A stretch of DNA of 64,000 nt, from positions 93,099,266 to 93,163,265 of the forward strand of contig NC_085138.1 in assembly GCF_035046485.1 (NCBI RefSeq), in the 5' to 3' direction. The notes beneath the pieces were generated by a model, which did not search any database, was not told where the DNA came from, and saw only the letters and a program-made list of their open reading frames with translations. Below, piece after piece: positions 19,255 to 30,660 of the stretch. How positions within the stretch are numbered: position 1 is the first letter of the stretch; the number at the start of each line of letters is the position of its first letter. The stretch is from Aedes albopictus (lineage: Eukaryota > Arthropoda > Insecta > Diptera > Culicidae). Both the position numbers and the translations under genes were made by a program.

Positions 19255-22200
19255 GATTCCCTCAGAATTCTGAAATGGATTCTCTCAGAGCCCAGGCAGG
19301 AACTCTCTGACAGGGATTCTCTCAGAATCCTGAGAGGGATTCTCTCAGAATCCTGAGAGGGATTCTCTCAGAATCCTGAGAGGGATTCTCTCAGAATCCT
19401 GAGAGGGATTCTCTCAGAATCCTGAGAGGGATTCTCTCAGAATCCTGACAGGGATTCTCTCAGAATCCTAACAGGGATTCTCTCAGAATCCTGACAGGGA
19501 TTCTCTCAGAATCCTGACAGAGATTCTCTCAGAATCCTGACAGAGATTCTCTCAGAATCCTGACAGGGATTCTCTCAGAATCCTAACAGGGATTCTCTCA
19601 GAATCCTGACAGGGATTCTCTCAGATTCCTGACAGGGATTCTCTCAGAATCCTGACAGGGATTCTCTCAGAATCCTGACAGGGATTCTCTCAGAATCCTG
19701 ACAGGGATTCTCTCAGAATCCTGACAGAGAATCTCTCAGAATCCTGACAGAGATTCTCTCAGAATCCTGACAGGGATTCTCTCAGAATCCTAACAGGGAT
19801 TCTCTCAGAATCCTGACAGGGATTCTCTCAGATTCCTGACAGGGATTCTCTCAGAATCCTGACAGGGATTCTCTCAGAATCCTGACAGGGATTCTCTCAG
19901 AATCCTGACAGGGATTCTCTCAGAATCCTGACAGGGATTCTCTCAGAATCCTGACAGGGATTCTCTCAGAATCCTGACAGGGATTCTCTCAGAATCCTGA
20001 CAGGGATTCTCTCAGAATCCTGACAGGGATTCTCTCAGAATCCTGACAGGGATTCTCTCAGAATCCTGACAGGGATTCTCTCAGATTCATGACAGGGATT
20101 CTCTCAGAATCCTGACAGGGATTCTCTCAGAATCCTGACAGGGATTCTCTCAGAATCCTGACAGGGATTCTCTCAGAATCCTGACAGGGATTCTCTCAGA
20201 ATCCTGACAGGGATTCTCCCAGAATCCTGACAGGGATTCTCTCAGAATCCTGACAGGGATTCTCTCAGAATCCTGACAGGGATTCTCTCAGAATCCTGAC
20301 AGGGATTCTCTCAGAATCCTGACAGGGATTCTCTCAGAATCCTGACAGGGATTCTCTCAGAATCCTGACAGGGATTCTCTCAGAATTCTGACAGGGATTC
20401 TCTCAGAATCCTGACAGGGATTCTCTCAGAATCCTGACAGGGATTCTCTCAGAATCCTGACAGGGATTCTCTCAGAATCCTGACAGGGATTCTCTCAGAA
20501 TCCTGACAGGGATTCTCTCAGAATCCTGACAGGGATTCTCTCAGAATCCTGACAGGGATTCTCTCAGAATCCTGACAGGGATTCTCTCAGAATCCTGACA
20601 GGGATTCTCTCAGAATCCTGACAGGGATTCTCTCAGAATCCTGACAGGGATTCTCTCAGAATCCTGACAGGGATTCTCTCAGAATCCTGACAGGGATTCT
20701 CTCAGAATCCTGACAGGGATTCTCTCAGAATCCTGACAGGGATTCTCTCAGAATCCTGACAGGGATTCTCTCAGAATCCTGACAGGGATTCTCTCAGAAT
20801 CCTGACAGGGATTCTCTCAGAATCCTGACAGGGATTCTCTCAGAATCCTGACAGGGATTCTCTCAGAATCCTGACAGGGATTCTCTCAGAATCCTGACAG
20901 GGATTCTCTCAGAATCCTGACAGGGATTCTCTCAGAATCCTGACAGGGATTCTCTCAGAATCCTGACAGGGATTCTCTCAGAATCCTGACAGGGATTCTC
21001 CCAGAATCCTGACAGGGATTCTCTCAGAATCCTGACAGGGATTCTCTCAGAATCCTGACAGGGATTCTCTCAGAATCCTGACAGGGATTCTCTCAGAATC
21101 CTGACAGGGATTCTCTCAGAATCCTGACAGGGATTCTCTCAGAATCCTGACAGGGATTCTCTCAGAATCCTGACAGGGATTCTCTCAGAATCCTGACAGG
21201 GATTCTCTCAGAATCCTGACAGGGATTCTCTCAGAATCCTGACAGGGATTCTCTCAGAATCCTGACAGGGATTCTCTCAGAATCCTGACAGGGATTCTCT
21301 CAGAATCCTGACAGGGATTCTCTCAGAATCCTGACAGGGATTCTCTCAGAATCCTGACAGGGATTCTCTCAGAATCCTGACAGGGATTCTCTCAGAATCC
21401 TGACAGGGATTCTCTCAGAATCCTGACAGGGATTCTCTCAGAATCCTGACAGGGATTCTCTCAGAATCCTGACAGGGATTCTCTCAGAATCCTGACAGGG
21501 ATTCCCTCAGAATCCTGACAGGGATTCCCTCAGAATCCTGACAGGGATTCCCTCAGAATCCTGACAGGGATTCCCTCAGAATCCTGACAGGGATTCCCTC
21601 AGAATCCTGACAGGGATTCCCTCAGAATCCTGACAGGGATTCCCTCAGAATCCTGACAGGGATTCCCTCAGAATCCTGACAGGGATTCCCTCAGAATCCT
21701 GACAGGGATTCCCTCAGAATCCTGACAGGGATTCCCTCAGAATCCTGACAGGGATTCCCTCAGAATCCTGACAGGGATTCCCTCAGAATCCTGACAGGGA
21801 TTCCCTCAGAATCCTGACAGGGATTCCCTCAGAATCCTGACAGCGATTCCCTCAGAATCCTGACAGGGATTCCCTCAGAATCCTGACAGGGATTCCCTCA
21901 GAATCCTGACAGGGATTCCCTCAGAATCCTGACAGGGATTCCCTCAGAATCCTGACAGGGATTCCCTCAGAATCCTGACAGGGATTCCCTCAGAATCCTG
22001 ACAGGGATTCCCTCAGAATCCTGACAGGGATTCCCTCAGAATCCTGACAGGGATTCCCTCAGAATCCTGACAGGGATTCCCTCAGAATCCTGACAGGGAT
22101 TCCCTCAGAATCCTGACAGGGATTCCCTCAGAATCCTGACAGGGATTCCCTCAGAATCCTGACAGGGATTCCCTCAGAATCCTGACAGGGATTCCCTCAG

Positions 22201-23165
22201 AATCCTGACAGGGATTCCCTCAGAATCCTGACAGGGATTCCCTCAGAATCCTGACAGGGATTCCCTCAGAATCCTGACAGGGATTCCCTCAGAATCCTGA
22301 CAGGGATTCCCTCAGAATCCTGACAGGGATTCTCTCAGAATCCTGACAGGGATTCTCTCAGAATCCTGACAGGGATTCCCTCAGAATCCTGACAGGGATT
22401 CCCTCAGAATCCTGACAGGGATTCTCCCAGAATCCTGACAGGGATTCTCCCAGAATCCTGACAGGGATTCTCCCAGAATCCTGACAGGGATTCTCCCAGA
22501 ATCCTGACAGGGATTCTCCCAGAATCCTGACAGGGATTCTCCCAGAATCCTGACAGGGATTCTCCCAGAATCCTGACAGGGATTCTCCCAGAATCCTGAC
22601 AGGGATTCTCCCAGAATCCTGACAGGGATTCTCATAGAATCCTGACAGGGATTCTCGCAGAATCCTGACAGGGATTCTTTCAGAATCCTGACAGGGATTC
22701 TTTCAGAATCCTGACAGGGATTCTTTCAGAATCCTGACAGGGATTCTTTCAGAATCCTGACAGGGATTCTCTCAGAATCCTGACAGGGATTCTCTCAGAA
22801 TCCTGACAGGGATTCTCTAAGAATCCTGACAGGGATTCTCTCAGAATCCTGTTAGGGATTCTCTCAGAATCCTGACAGGGATTCTCTCAGAATCCTGACA
22901 GGGATTCTCTCAGAATCCTGACAGGGATTCTCCCAGAATTTTGACAGGGATTCTCCCAGAATCCTGACAGGGATTCTCCCAGAATCCTGACAGGGATTCT
23001 CCCAGAATCCTGACAGGGATTCTCCCAGAATCCTGACAGGGATTCTCCCAGAATCCTGACAGGGATTCTCCCAGAATCCTGACAGGGGTTCTCTCAAAAC
23101 CCTGACAGTGGTTCTCTCGAAATCCTGACAGGGATTCTCTCAGAATCTTTAGAGAGATTCTGTCA
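19255..23165 (+). repeat. 23-bp satellite, about 3.9 kb (roughly 165-170 units)
   Basis: The unit is GATTCTCTCAGAATCCTGACAGG. It contains the dyad GGATTC-TCTCA-GAATCC, so every monomer can fold. Variants are zoned: TGAGAGGG units at the left edge (19315-19430); CTCTCAG to about 21490; CCCTCAG from about 21495 to 22325; CTCCCAG at about 22426-22630 and 22930-23090; CTTTCAG at about 22680-22750. Near the left edge a nine-unit (207-bp) block marked by CTAACAGG is duplicated (about 19583 and 19790). Edges are degenerate. Minus frames (22381-22635, 22864-23097) open only where TGA becomes TGG. Confidence 0.97.
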
Positions 23166-23189
23166 GAATCGTGACAAGAATTTTGTCAG

Positions 23190-23245
23190 AATTCTGAGCC
23201 AAAGCAGAAACAGAGCAGAAGCAGAACAGAAGCAGAGCAGAAATC
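23190..23245 (+). repeat. Short GCAGAA tract
   Basis: CCAAAGCAGAAACAGAGCAG and following AGCAGAA words form a short imperfect hexamer run bridging the 23-bp and 8-bp satellites. Confidence 0.7.
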
Positions 23246-23451
23246 TTCTAGTTTTCTAGTCTTCTAGTCTTCTAGTCTTCTAGTCTTCTAGTCTTCTAGT
23301 CTTCTAGTCTTCTAGTCTTCTAGTCTTCTAGTCTTCTAGTCTTCTAGTCTTCTAGTCTTCTAGTCTTCTAGTCTTCTAGTCTTCTAGTCTTCTAGTCTTC
23401 TAGTCTTCTAGTCTTCTAGTCTTCTAGTCTTCTAGTCTTCTAGTCTTCTAG

Positions 23452-23491
23452 TTTTTTTTTTTTTTTTTTATCTGTTTTAACGAGATTTTTT
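23452..23491 (-). mobile_element. SINE 3' tail fragment captured in satellite (copy 1)
   Basis: A T-run followed by ATCTGTTTTAACGAGATTTTT. On the minus strand this is the AAATCTCGTTAA-acagat-poly(A) end of the SINE family at 41949-42130 and 60345-60527. Confidence 0.75.
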
Positions 23492-24406
23492 TAGTCTTCT
23501 AGTCTTCTAGTCTTCTAGTCTTCTAGTCTTCTAGTCTTCTAGTCTTCTAGTCTTCTAGTCTTCTAGTCTCCTAGTCTTCTAGTCTTCTAGTCTTCTAGTC
23601 TTCTAGTCTTCTAGTCTTCTAGTCTTCTAGTCTTCTAGTCTTCTAGTCTTCTAGTCTTCTAGTCTTCTAGTCTTCTAGTCTTCTAGTCTTCTAGTCTTCT
23701 AGTCTTCTAGTCTTCTAGTCTTCTAGTCTTCTAGCCTTCTGGTCTTCTAGTCTTCTAGTCTTCAAGTCTTCAAGTCTTCTAGTCTTCTAGTCTTCTAGTC
23801 TTCTAGTCTTCTAGTCTTCTAGTCTTCTAGTCTTCTAGTCTTCTAGTCTTCTAGTCTTCTAGTCTTCTAGTCTTCTAGTCTTCTAGTCTTCTAGTCTTCT
23901 AGTCTTCTAGTCTTCTAGTCTTCTAGTCTTCTAGTCTTGTAGTCTTGTAGTCTTCTAGTCTTCTAGTATTTTAGTCTTCTAGTCTTCTAGTCTTCCAGTC
24001 ATCTAGTCTTCTAGTTTCTAGTCTCCTAGTCTTCTATCTTCTAGTCTTCCAGCTTCTAGTCTTCCAGTCTTCTAGTCTTTCAGACTTCTAGTCTTCTAGT
24101 CTTCTAATCCTTTAGTCTTCTAGTCTTCTAGTCTTCTAGTCTTCTAGTCTTCTAGTCTTCTAGTCTTCTAGTCTTCTAGTCTTCTAGTCTTCTAGTCTTC
24201 TAGTCTTCTAATCTTCTAGTCTTCTAGTCTTCTAGTCTTCTAGTCTTCTAGTCTTCTAGTCTTCTAGGCTTCTAGTCTTCTAGTCTTCTAGTCTTCTAGT
24301 CTTCTAGTCTTCTAGTCTTCTAGTCTTCTAGTCTTCTAGTCTTCTAGTCTTCTAGTCTTCTAGTCTTCTAGTCTTCTAGTCTTCTAGTCTTCTAGTCTTC
24401 TAGTAG

Positions 24407-24446
24407 TTTTTTTTTTTTTTTTTATCTGTTTTAACGAGATTTTTTT
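24407..24446 (-). mobile_element. SINE 3' tail fragment captured in satellite (copy 2)
   Basis: The same fragment as at 23452-23491, here preceded by TAGTAG. It marks the start of the second higher-order unit. Confidence 0.75.
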
Positions 24447-25408
24447 AGTCTTCTAGTCTTCTAGTCTTCTAGTCTTCTAGTCTTCTAGTCTTCTAGTCTT
24501 CTAGTCTTCTAGTCTTCTAGTCTCCTAGTCTTCTAGTCTTCTAGTCTTCTAGTCTTCTAGTCTTCTAGTCTTCTAGTCTTCTAGTCTTCTAGTCTTCTAG
24601 TCTTCTAGTCTTCTAGTCTTCTAGTCTTCTAGTCTTCTAGTCTTCTAGTCTTCTAGCCTTCTGGTCTTCTAGTCTTCTAGTCTTCAAGTCTTCAAGTCTT
24701 CTAGTCTTCTAGTCTTCTAGTCTTCTAGTCTTCTAGTCTTCTAGTCTTCTAGTCTTCTAGTCTTCTAGTCTTCTAGTCTTCTAGTCTTCTAGTCTTCTAG
24801 TCTTCTAGTCTTCTAGTCTTCTAGTCTTCTAGTCTTCTAGTCTTCTAGTCTTCTAGTCTTGTAGTCTTGTAGTCTTCTAGTCTTCTAGTATTTTAGTCTT
24901 CTAGTCTTCTAGTCTTCCAGTCATCTAGTCTTCTAGTTTCTAGTCTCCTAGTCTTCTATCTTCTAGTCTTCCAGCTTCTAGTCTTCCAGTCTTCTAGTCT
25001 TTCAGACTTCTAGTCTTCTAGTCTTCTAATCCTTTAGTCTTCTAGTCTTCTAGTCTTCTAGTCTTCTAGTCTTCTAGTCTTCTAGTCTTCTAGTCTTCTA
25101 GTCTTCTAGTCTTCTAATCTTCTAGTCTTCTAGTCTTCTAGTCTTCTAGTCTTCTAGTCTTCTAGTCTTCTAGTCTTCTAGTCTTCTAGTCTTCTAGTCT
25201 TCTAGTCTTCTAGTCTTCTAGTCTTCTAGTCTTCTAGTCTTCTAGTCTTCTAGTCTTCTAGTCTTCTAGTCTTCTAGTCTTCTAGTCTTCTAGTCTTCTA
25301 GTCTTCTAGTCTTCTAGTCTTCTAGTCTTCTAGTCTTCTAGTCTTCTAGTCTTCTAGTCTTCTAGTCTTCTAGTCTTCTAGTTTACCAGTCTTCTAGTCT
25401 TCTAGTCT

Positions 25409-25560
25409 GTTCTTCCATTTTTTCTAGTAGTTTCTGTTGCATCTGTATTTTTCTTGTTGCCTTATTTTTGGTTTTTTTTTTCGTGTAGTTTGTAACTTCA
25501 TTATTCTTGTTATCTGTTTTTCTGGGTTTCGTGTTTTCTGATCTTAAAGTCCTCTGTTCT
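25409..25560. other. Pyrimidine-rich transition after the satellite
   Basis: T-rich sequence with TTCTTGTT and GTTTTCTG words. It mirrors in composition the purine-rich tract on the other side of the satellite block. Confidence 0.4.
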
Positions 25561-26579
25561 TAAAGTGCTTCTGTTCTACAATAGTGGACGATACATTGAA
25601 CAACAGAATAGCCTCTCCACAATCGATATCGGTTTAAACCTCCAGAGAAATTCGATCCATTTTCCACTTTGTTTGCACCAATTCCTCTTCCCCGGACACT
25701 CACAAACCAGCCGACGCGGACGCAAACGTGGGCGTTGTTTACAGTAGTTCTTTGCACGGACCCCGGACTGCATTCTACGCGCGAGAACTAGAATGCTGCA
25801 CTCAGTTCGTAGGTACGTATGTGCCTAGCAGATAAACAATCACACCGTGTAGTAGGTAGTAGCATTGGGTTGAACCAAAGGCGGACGGTCGTTTATTGTG
25901 CCACCATCGTCGCAACATGTCGTCTGTGAGGATTGTGTACACTTGAAAGGCCAACCCCAGTGCAAGCAGTATCGATTTGATAAATCCGGGGTGTTTGAAC
26001 CCCTTTTATAGCTGGCTGGCGGCAGTAGCGTTAATTGAAGTCAAGTGGGGCTGAATATTGGGGTGAAGTTGCGCGCAAACGGTATATCGAAGGGAAATGG
26101 CAAAGCTGTGGATAAGAAATAATCCTAATTAATCCCACTGGGATTGAAATAAGGTGTTTGGTGCTGCCTAACAGTTTGAAAATAGCTAAACAAAGGCTTC
26201 GAGGTGAATGGGGTTCAAAACTAGAGTGAAAATTGTTTATTTGTCACTGTCAATCGATAAAACATTATGAGAGATATAGGTTAAGATAAAAGAAAATTAA
26301 GTCCATTTGGCTTTGAGGAGATTTTGAAAACCGTCTACTTATTGTTTCTGAAGTTACTTCTAAACAGAGCATGCTTTTCAGCGTTGTGTTTTATGAGCTC
26401 TTTTGCAAGCTGAGAACATTCTCAACCATTTTGCAATAAAAACTTTATTAAAAAGTAATGATTTTATTTTGGTTTTATGATGGTTCTAATTATATTCTAG
26501 ATTTGGTGACACTTTATCTTTAAGAAAATAAGAATATGTGTGACATAATTGAGAAGATGATGATTTAAAAAAAAACCAC
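25561..26579. other. Non-repetitive stretch
   Basis: No gene or repeat family recognised. GGGGTGTTTGAACCCC near 25988-26003 is a small hairpin. It contains a homeodomain-type motif cluster (26120-26145). Confidence 0.35.
26120..26145. promoter_or_regulatory. Cluster of K50 homeodomain-type sites (tentative)
   Basis: TAATCC (26120-26125), TAATTA (26126-26131), TAATCC (26130-26135) and GGGATT (26140-26145, the reverse of AATCCC) fall within 26 bp of non-repetitive sequence. TAATCC is the core bound by Bicoid/Otd/Pitx-type homeodomains. Such short words also occur by chance, so function is only a possibility. Confidence 0.2.
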
Positions 26580-26715
26580 TCAAGTAACATTTTGATGGCC
26601 AATTAGCCTTGTAGAGATATTTAGAACCGTCGTAAAATCTAATACCTTTTTTTTGGTTTTATGATGATTCTAAGAACCTTTTTAAGTCTGTTTGACTATT
26701 AAAATGTTACTCGGG
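26580..26715. mobile_element. Small MITE of the CAAGTAACA-ended group
   Basis: Starts CTCAAGTAACATTTTGATGG and ends with AAAATGTTACTCGGG, an inverted pair with one or two mismatches. About 136 bp, AT-rich, no ORF. Confidence 0.6.
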
Positions 26716-27540
26716 CATTCATTTGGTCACTAATGAACTGGAATGTATTCAATTCCAATGCAAAATTGTTTTTTGCCCAACCGAATACACTTTCAGTTGA
26801 CGTCAATCACCGAATATCAAATGACGTCCATCAATGTTACCACAAATGCCAACATTCCGAAACAAAACCATTCTAATCATCACATTTTCTTTTCAAATTC
26901 TCTGTCTCAATTCCAGGTGAGTAACTAGCTCCATTCGTGACAACAAACAGTGCCCATTTATTCCCATCGTGGGAGATCGTCCGGACAGGACGAAACAAAA
27001 CCTCCATTCATCTGCAACTAACAGGCATCAAATTAGAATCACGAAGCCCGGAACCGCGTCCGTCCAGGGCAAAACAACCTGACCTCATCAGGCTTACCGA
27101 GGGACCCTCGCTAGTCCACTGCCCTGCCCAGCCCATCAAGACAAAGCAAGAGAAATGAAGCAATAAGGCCAAACCACCCTTGTTGGCAGCATTCATCAAA
27201 GTTATGGTTTGTGATGTTCGTACCTACTCTCTTGTTTTACCGACCAGGCGAGTGGGACCAGTTCCGGTGGTGGTGTAGTTACCAACCACACATAAGGTAG
27301 TCTATGTGTTGTTCTTGTTACGCTTTCAAACTGGTGACGACGACGACGGTGATGATGACGGTCACAATGACGGTGACATCCTCTTCAACCGGAAGAAACC
27401 GTCGGGTCCAGGCTTTTTTTTACCGGAATCTAGCGCCAACCCAAAGCCAACCGACCGGCTCATTATTCAAAGGGAAATAGGGACGGAGTAATTCAGCTAG
27501 TGGTGGCTGAGGCTTTCTTGTGCAGTCAAATTTTTGATTC
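26716..27540. other. Non-repetitive stretch with GAC/GAT tract
   Basis: Nothing recognised apart from an imperfect GAC/GAT trinucleotide tract near 27330-27380, which yields a false acidic peptide. ORFs near 26937-27199 overlap on both strands. Confidence 0.35.
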
Positions 27541-27544
27541 AATT

Positions 27545-27753
27545 ACACAGCGTAACAAAAATTAACTTTTGGTCTGTCCCAAGAACAAATTATGTGTCTC
27601 TGACAGATTTTGGGCCACTGAATCTGAATCCGGGCTCAGATTTGCTCCAACACGTCACAATTTTGCGCTATGCCTCAATTAATAGGGCAAAATATGCGAT
27701 ATTGGGCTTTTTTAACTGCAAGTAATTAAGCATGGAAATATTTTTTTAACCAA
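27545..27753 (+). repeat. Inverted-pair repeat, left copy
   Basis: Begins CACAGCGTAACA and includes CTGACAGATTTTGGGCC, GGGCTCAGATTTGCTCCA, AGGGCAAAATATGCGAT and AAGCATGGAAATATTTTTTT. It matches the reverse complement of 32470-32684 throughout. Its continuation after the 27754-30877 insertion is 30878-30890 (AAGGATAAATTGGTCA). Confidence 0.8.
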
Positions 27754-28329
27754 TAGACCATTCCCGTCTGACCTAACCCCCCTTTTTTATATTTTTCTTT
27801 GAAAGACAATGGGTTTTAATGATCATTGCCGTTTTTAATTTTTTTTATATGTATTCCTGATTTTCATACAAATTTTTGAAATTTCGAAAAATCTCTCCAA
27901 TTTGAAATTAAAACCACCGTGCGAAGTAGTGTGTACACCCCTGGGATGTGGAGAAGGTTTTCAGTGTGGAGAATATGCTCTCAACCCTGCCGTCATTTTG
28001 GCATGTTTACATTTTGAAGTGTCAAACTCCCATCACACCTGCCGGAGGATAAGCCACCGTTTGAATAATATCCGTGGCCAGCGAAAAATAGATCTTTGGA
28101 ATGCCTGAAGGTACCCGGGCACCCACAAAAACGGAATGATCGCATCTCCGCCAGCCCTCCACCGATCCCAGGTCCACTCAATTCCCGGTGCAAACGAGCT
28201 GAATCAGTTTAAAACCGATAGAAAACCGTCGGAAGCACAATCATCTCAGCCTCGCGGGCACCCTGACGGCATTCTACGTAATTACGGAGGTCCTACCCCT
28301 GCTCCTCACTTCAAAATTCGATCAACCTC

Positions 28330-29850
28330 GTCATCGCCGGTGGAAATTCCTGAAGAAATCCCCGGTTGGAATTTTTGGAGGACTAGAGGGAAGTCTTGTA
28401 GCAATCTTATAAAAATAATTCCTGGAAGAATAGCCAACGAGTGGAGGAATCTCCAGCAAGAACTCTGACGGCAAATCCTTCTGGGATTTTTTTGTGAAAT
28501 TTTAAGTGGGTTTATCCCAGAATTTCTTCTTAAAATTTATTTTGAAATCCTCTGCGGAATTTCTGGAGAATTAACAAATGGGATTCCTGGAGGAATCTTT
28601 GAAGTAATTTCGGAAGGTTTCGCTGAAACATTCATGAATGAGCCCCTGCAAGAATAACAGAAATAAAATTAGAAAATCGATCTCCTGGAAAAATCTAGGA
28701 ATTCCTAATAGATTTCTAGATGGATCCTACGAAGTTTAAAGGGAAAGCGTCAGAAGGGAATCCGAAAGGAGCTCTATAAAGAATCTCGGAAGGAACTTGT
28801 GGAGGATTCCCTAAAGGAACTCCTGGATGAATCTTCTGGAAGAATCCCGAAAAGAATTCCTTAAGGAATTACATAATTCCTGGAGGAACTCCGGAAAGAA
28901 TTTTTGGAGGGTCCATGGAAGAAATCCCTATATGCATTTCGGAAGGAACTCCTGAAGAAACTTCTAAACCAAGTCCCTGAAGCGACTTTTCGAGGAACTC
29001 CAGTAGAATTTCCTATAGAAATCCCAGAAGAAACTAATAGAGGGTATCCAGAAAAGACTCCTGGAAAAATCCGGAACAGATTCCTGGATGTATCCCAGAT
29101 GGACCTCCTGAATGAATCACAGAAGGAGGAATTTCTTCTGAAGGTATTCCAGGTTGCGTCTTTAGAGGACTCCAGATGGAGGTCCAGCAGGAATCCCGGA
29201 AGAATTCATGAAAGTATCACGGATAGCATTCCTGGCGGATGACATATTTTTTGGAGGAATATCGAAAGAAATTCGTAAGGGAATCCCGAATATAATTACT
29301 AAAACAATTTCGATTCTCAAATATTTCTTCAAGAATCCTGAAAGAACACATAGAAAAATTCAGAAAAGAATCCCAGAAATATCTTCAAGAGGGAATGCTG
29401 GTTCCTATAGAAATTCCTGGAGGGATTCCGGATAAAATTCCTGACGGCATCTCCAATGAGATTTCCGGAGGAAGCCCGGATGAAGGAATACCGACAGGAA
29501 TTTTATACGGAGTTTTGAAAAGAACTCTGAGAGGAATTTTGATTGAAATGCCATAAGGGACTCCTTGACCGATTCCTGAAGAAACTCCTGAAATAATTAC
29601 AGAAGAGACTTCAGGAGGCATCCCGGATAAGATTCCAGGAGGAATTCCAGGAAATTTTTGTAAGAGTGTTGAAAGGAATACCGGAATACTGTATGGAATT
29701 CCTATTAGTAAAATCTCGAAACGAACACCTGAAGTAGTTTTGAAAATAATATGAGAAAGTCCGCCCGGAGGAAAACCTGAAGGAATCACAGAATGGACTC
29801 CAGTAGAAATTTCTGGAGGGACCTATGGAGGAAATTCAGGGAGATTTCGG
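28330..29850 (+). repeat. Degenerate 12-bp repeat block (long)
   Basis: About 1.5 kb of plus-oriented units (AATTCCTGGAGG, AATCCCGGAAGA, ATTCCTGAAGAA). Frames such as 28904-29242 (plus) and 29385-29789 (minus, GIP-rich 4-residue repeats) come from the repeat. Confidence 0.85.
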
Positions 29851-30119
29851 AATTACCCCAACATCCTCAGTAACTAAATGTTTGTACCCGTTCTGAGTAG
29901 CTCTCTCCGTGATATTAATAGATTTATTCAGGAATTATCATCTTCTTATGGTCTTTCTTCACCTCGGCTTAACCAGTAAGCCAGGCTTACCCATATAGTT
30001 AAATCAAGGTGAAGAAATCGACCCTAAAGCATTCTTCTTCAGCACTTTGCTGCGGACAAAATCGTCTTAGCTTTGAATTTGGCATTATGTACGAATTAGC
30101 ATATAATGTATCCAATCAC

Positions 30120-30660
30120 ATAAATTAGTTCCGTTTAGGGAGATGGCAATCATAACTAGCAGCATCCATGATCAACTTGAACCCAGTGTCATCACGAAAA
30201 ACAGTCTTCGCATAACGGGACACACTAACGGTGCAGTCCAGAAGATCCGTGCCAAGTATGGAATGGGCTACGATTCATACACGGCTTCGCTGTTCTACGA
30301 TTCGAGCACGTAATGCACCTGGCCATCGTTGTCCACATAGTTGTCGTCCGCTCAGATTTTGCATGAGGTAGAAGTCGACCTGTAGGAAAACACTTGATGA
30401 ACGGTTTCAAAAACAAACCTGCCCAGGGCGGCTCCGCGGAATATCACTTACGGGTGGCTTAGTTCCAGTGTTCCATTGGGGGGATGTATTCCTGCTATCA
30501 AAAACCATTAAAATCGAGAACTGAAATCGAAAAAGTATGCTGGCTACATCTTCGGAACCGATTTTTTGTTTTTGTTGTCGTTTTGAGGGCGGACGGCAGC
30601 AGGGCAAAACAAATAATATCAAACGTCAATTTTGACAGCCAGCTGATTGAAAATTCTCCG
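30120..30660 (-). other. Possible decayed gene fragment with splice-like signals
   Basis: On the minus strand a donor-like CCCGTAAGTG (about 30447) is followed by a pyrimidine-rich TTTTCCTACAG acceptor (about 30380). Coding-like text follows, including YVDNDGQVHYVLES, then CTVSVSRYAKTVFRDDTGF and MDAASYDCHLPKRN in another frame. Stops and frame changes break it. I cannot name the family; it could be a pseudogene carried by the surrounding element, or chance. Confidence 0.2.

Larger units (their letters stand above)
23248..25408 (+). repeat. 8-bp satellite (CTAGTCTT) with higher-order duplication
   Basis: About 2.15 kb of CTAGTCTT, largely perfect. A long block is present twice: a T-run with a SINE tail (from 23452 and 24407), then CTAGCCTTCTGG, double TTCAAGTC, double CTTGTAGT, TAGTATTTTAG, CTTCCAGTCATC, TCTTTCAGACTTC and CTAATCCTTTAG in the same order. 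The offset is 954 bp at the T-run, 922 bp through the middle and 906 bp near the right end; the differences (32 and 16 bp) are whole multiples of 8, consistent with slippage after duplication. Confidence 0.97.

Noticed and set aside
22381..23097. Minus-strand ORFs with 23-residue repeats (ESLSGFWENPCQ...)
   Set aside because: They open only in the CTCCCAG variant zones, where TGA stop becomes TGG, and repeat every 69 bp. They are products of the satellite.
19255..23165. CRISPR-like array of short repeats
   Set aside because: The units are contiguous 23-mers with no spacers, and the context is eukaryotic; it is a tandem satellite.
27306..27491. Acidic peptide ORF (DDDDGDDD)
   Set aside because: It is produced by an imperfect GAC/GAT trinucleotide tract.
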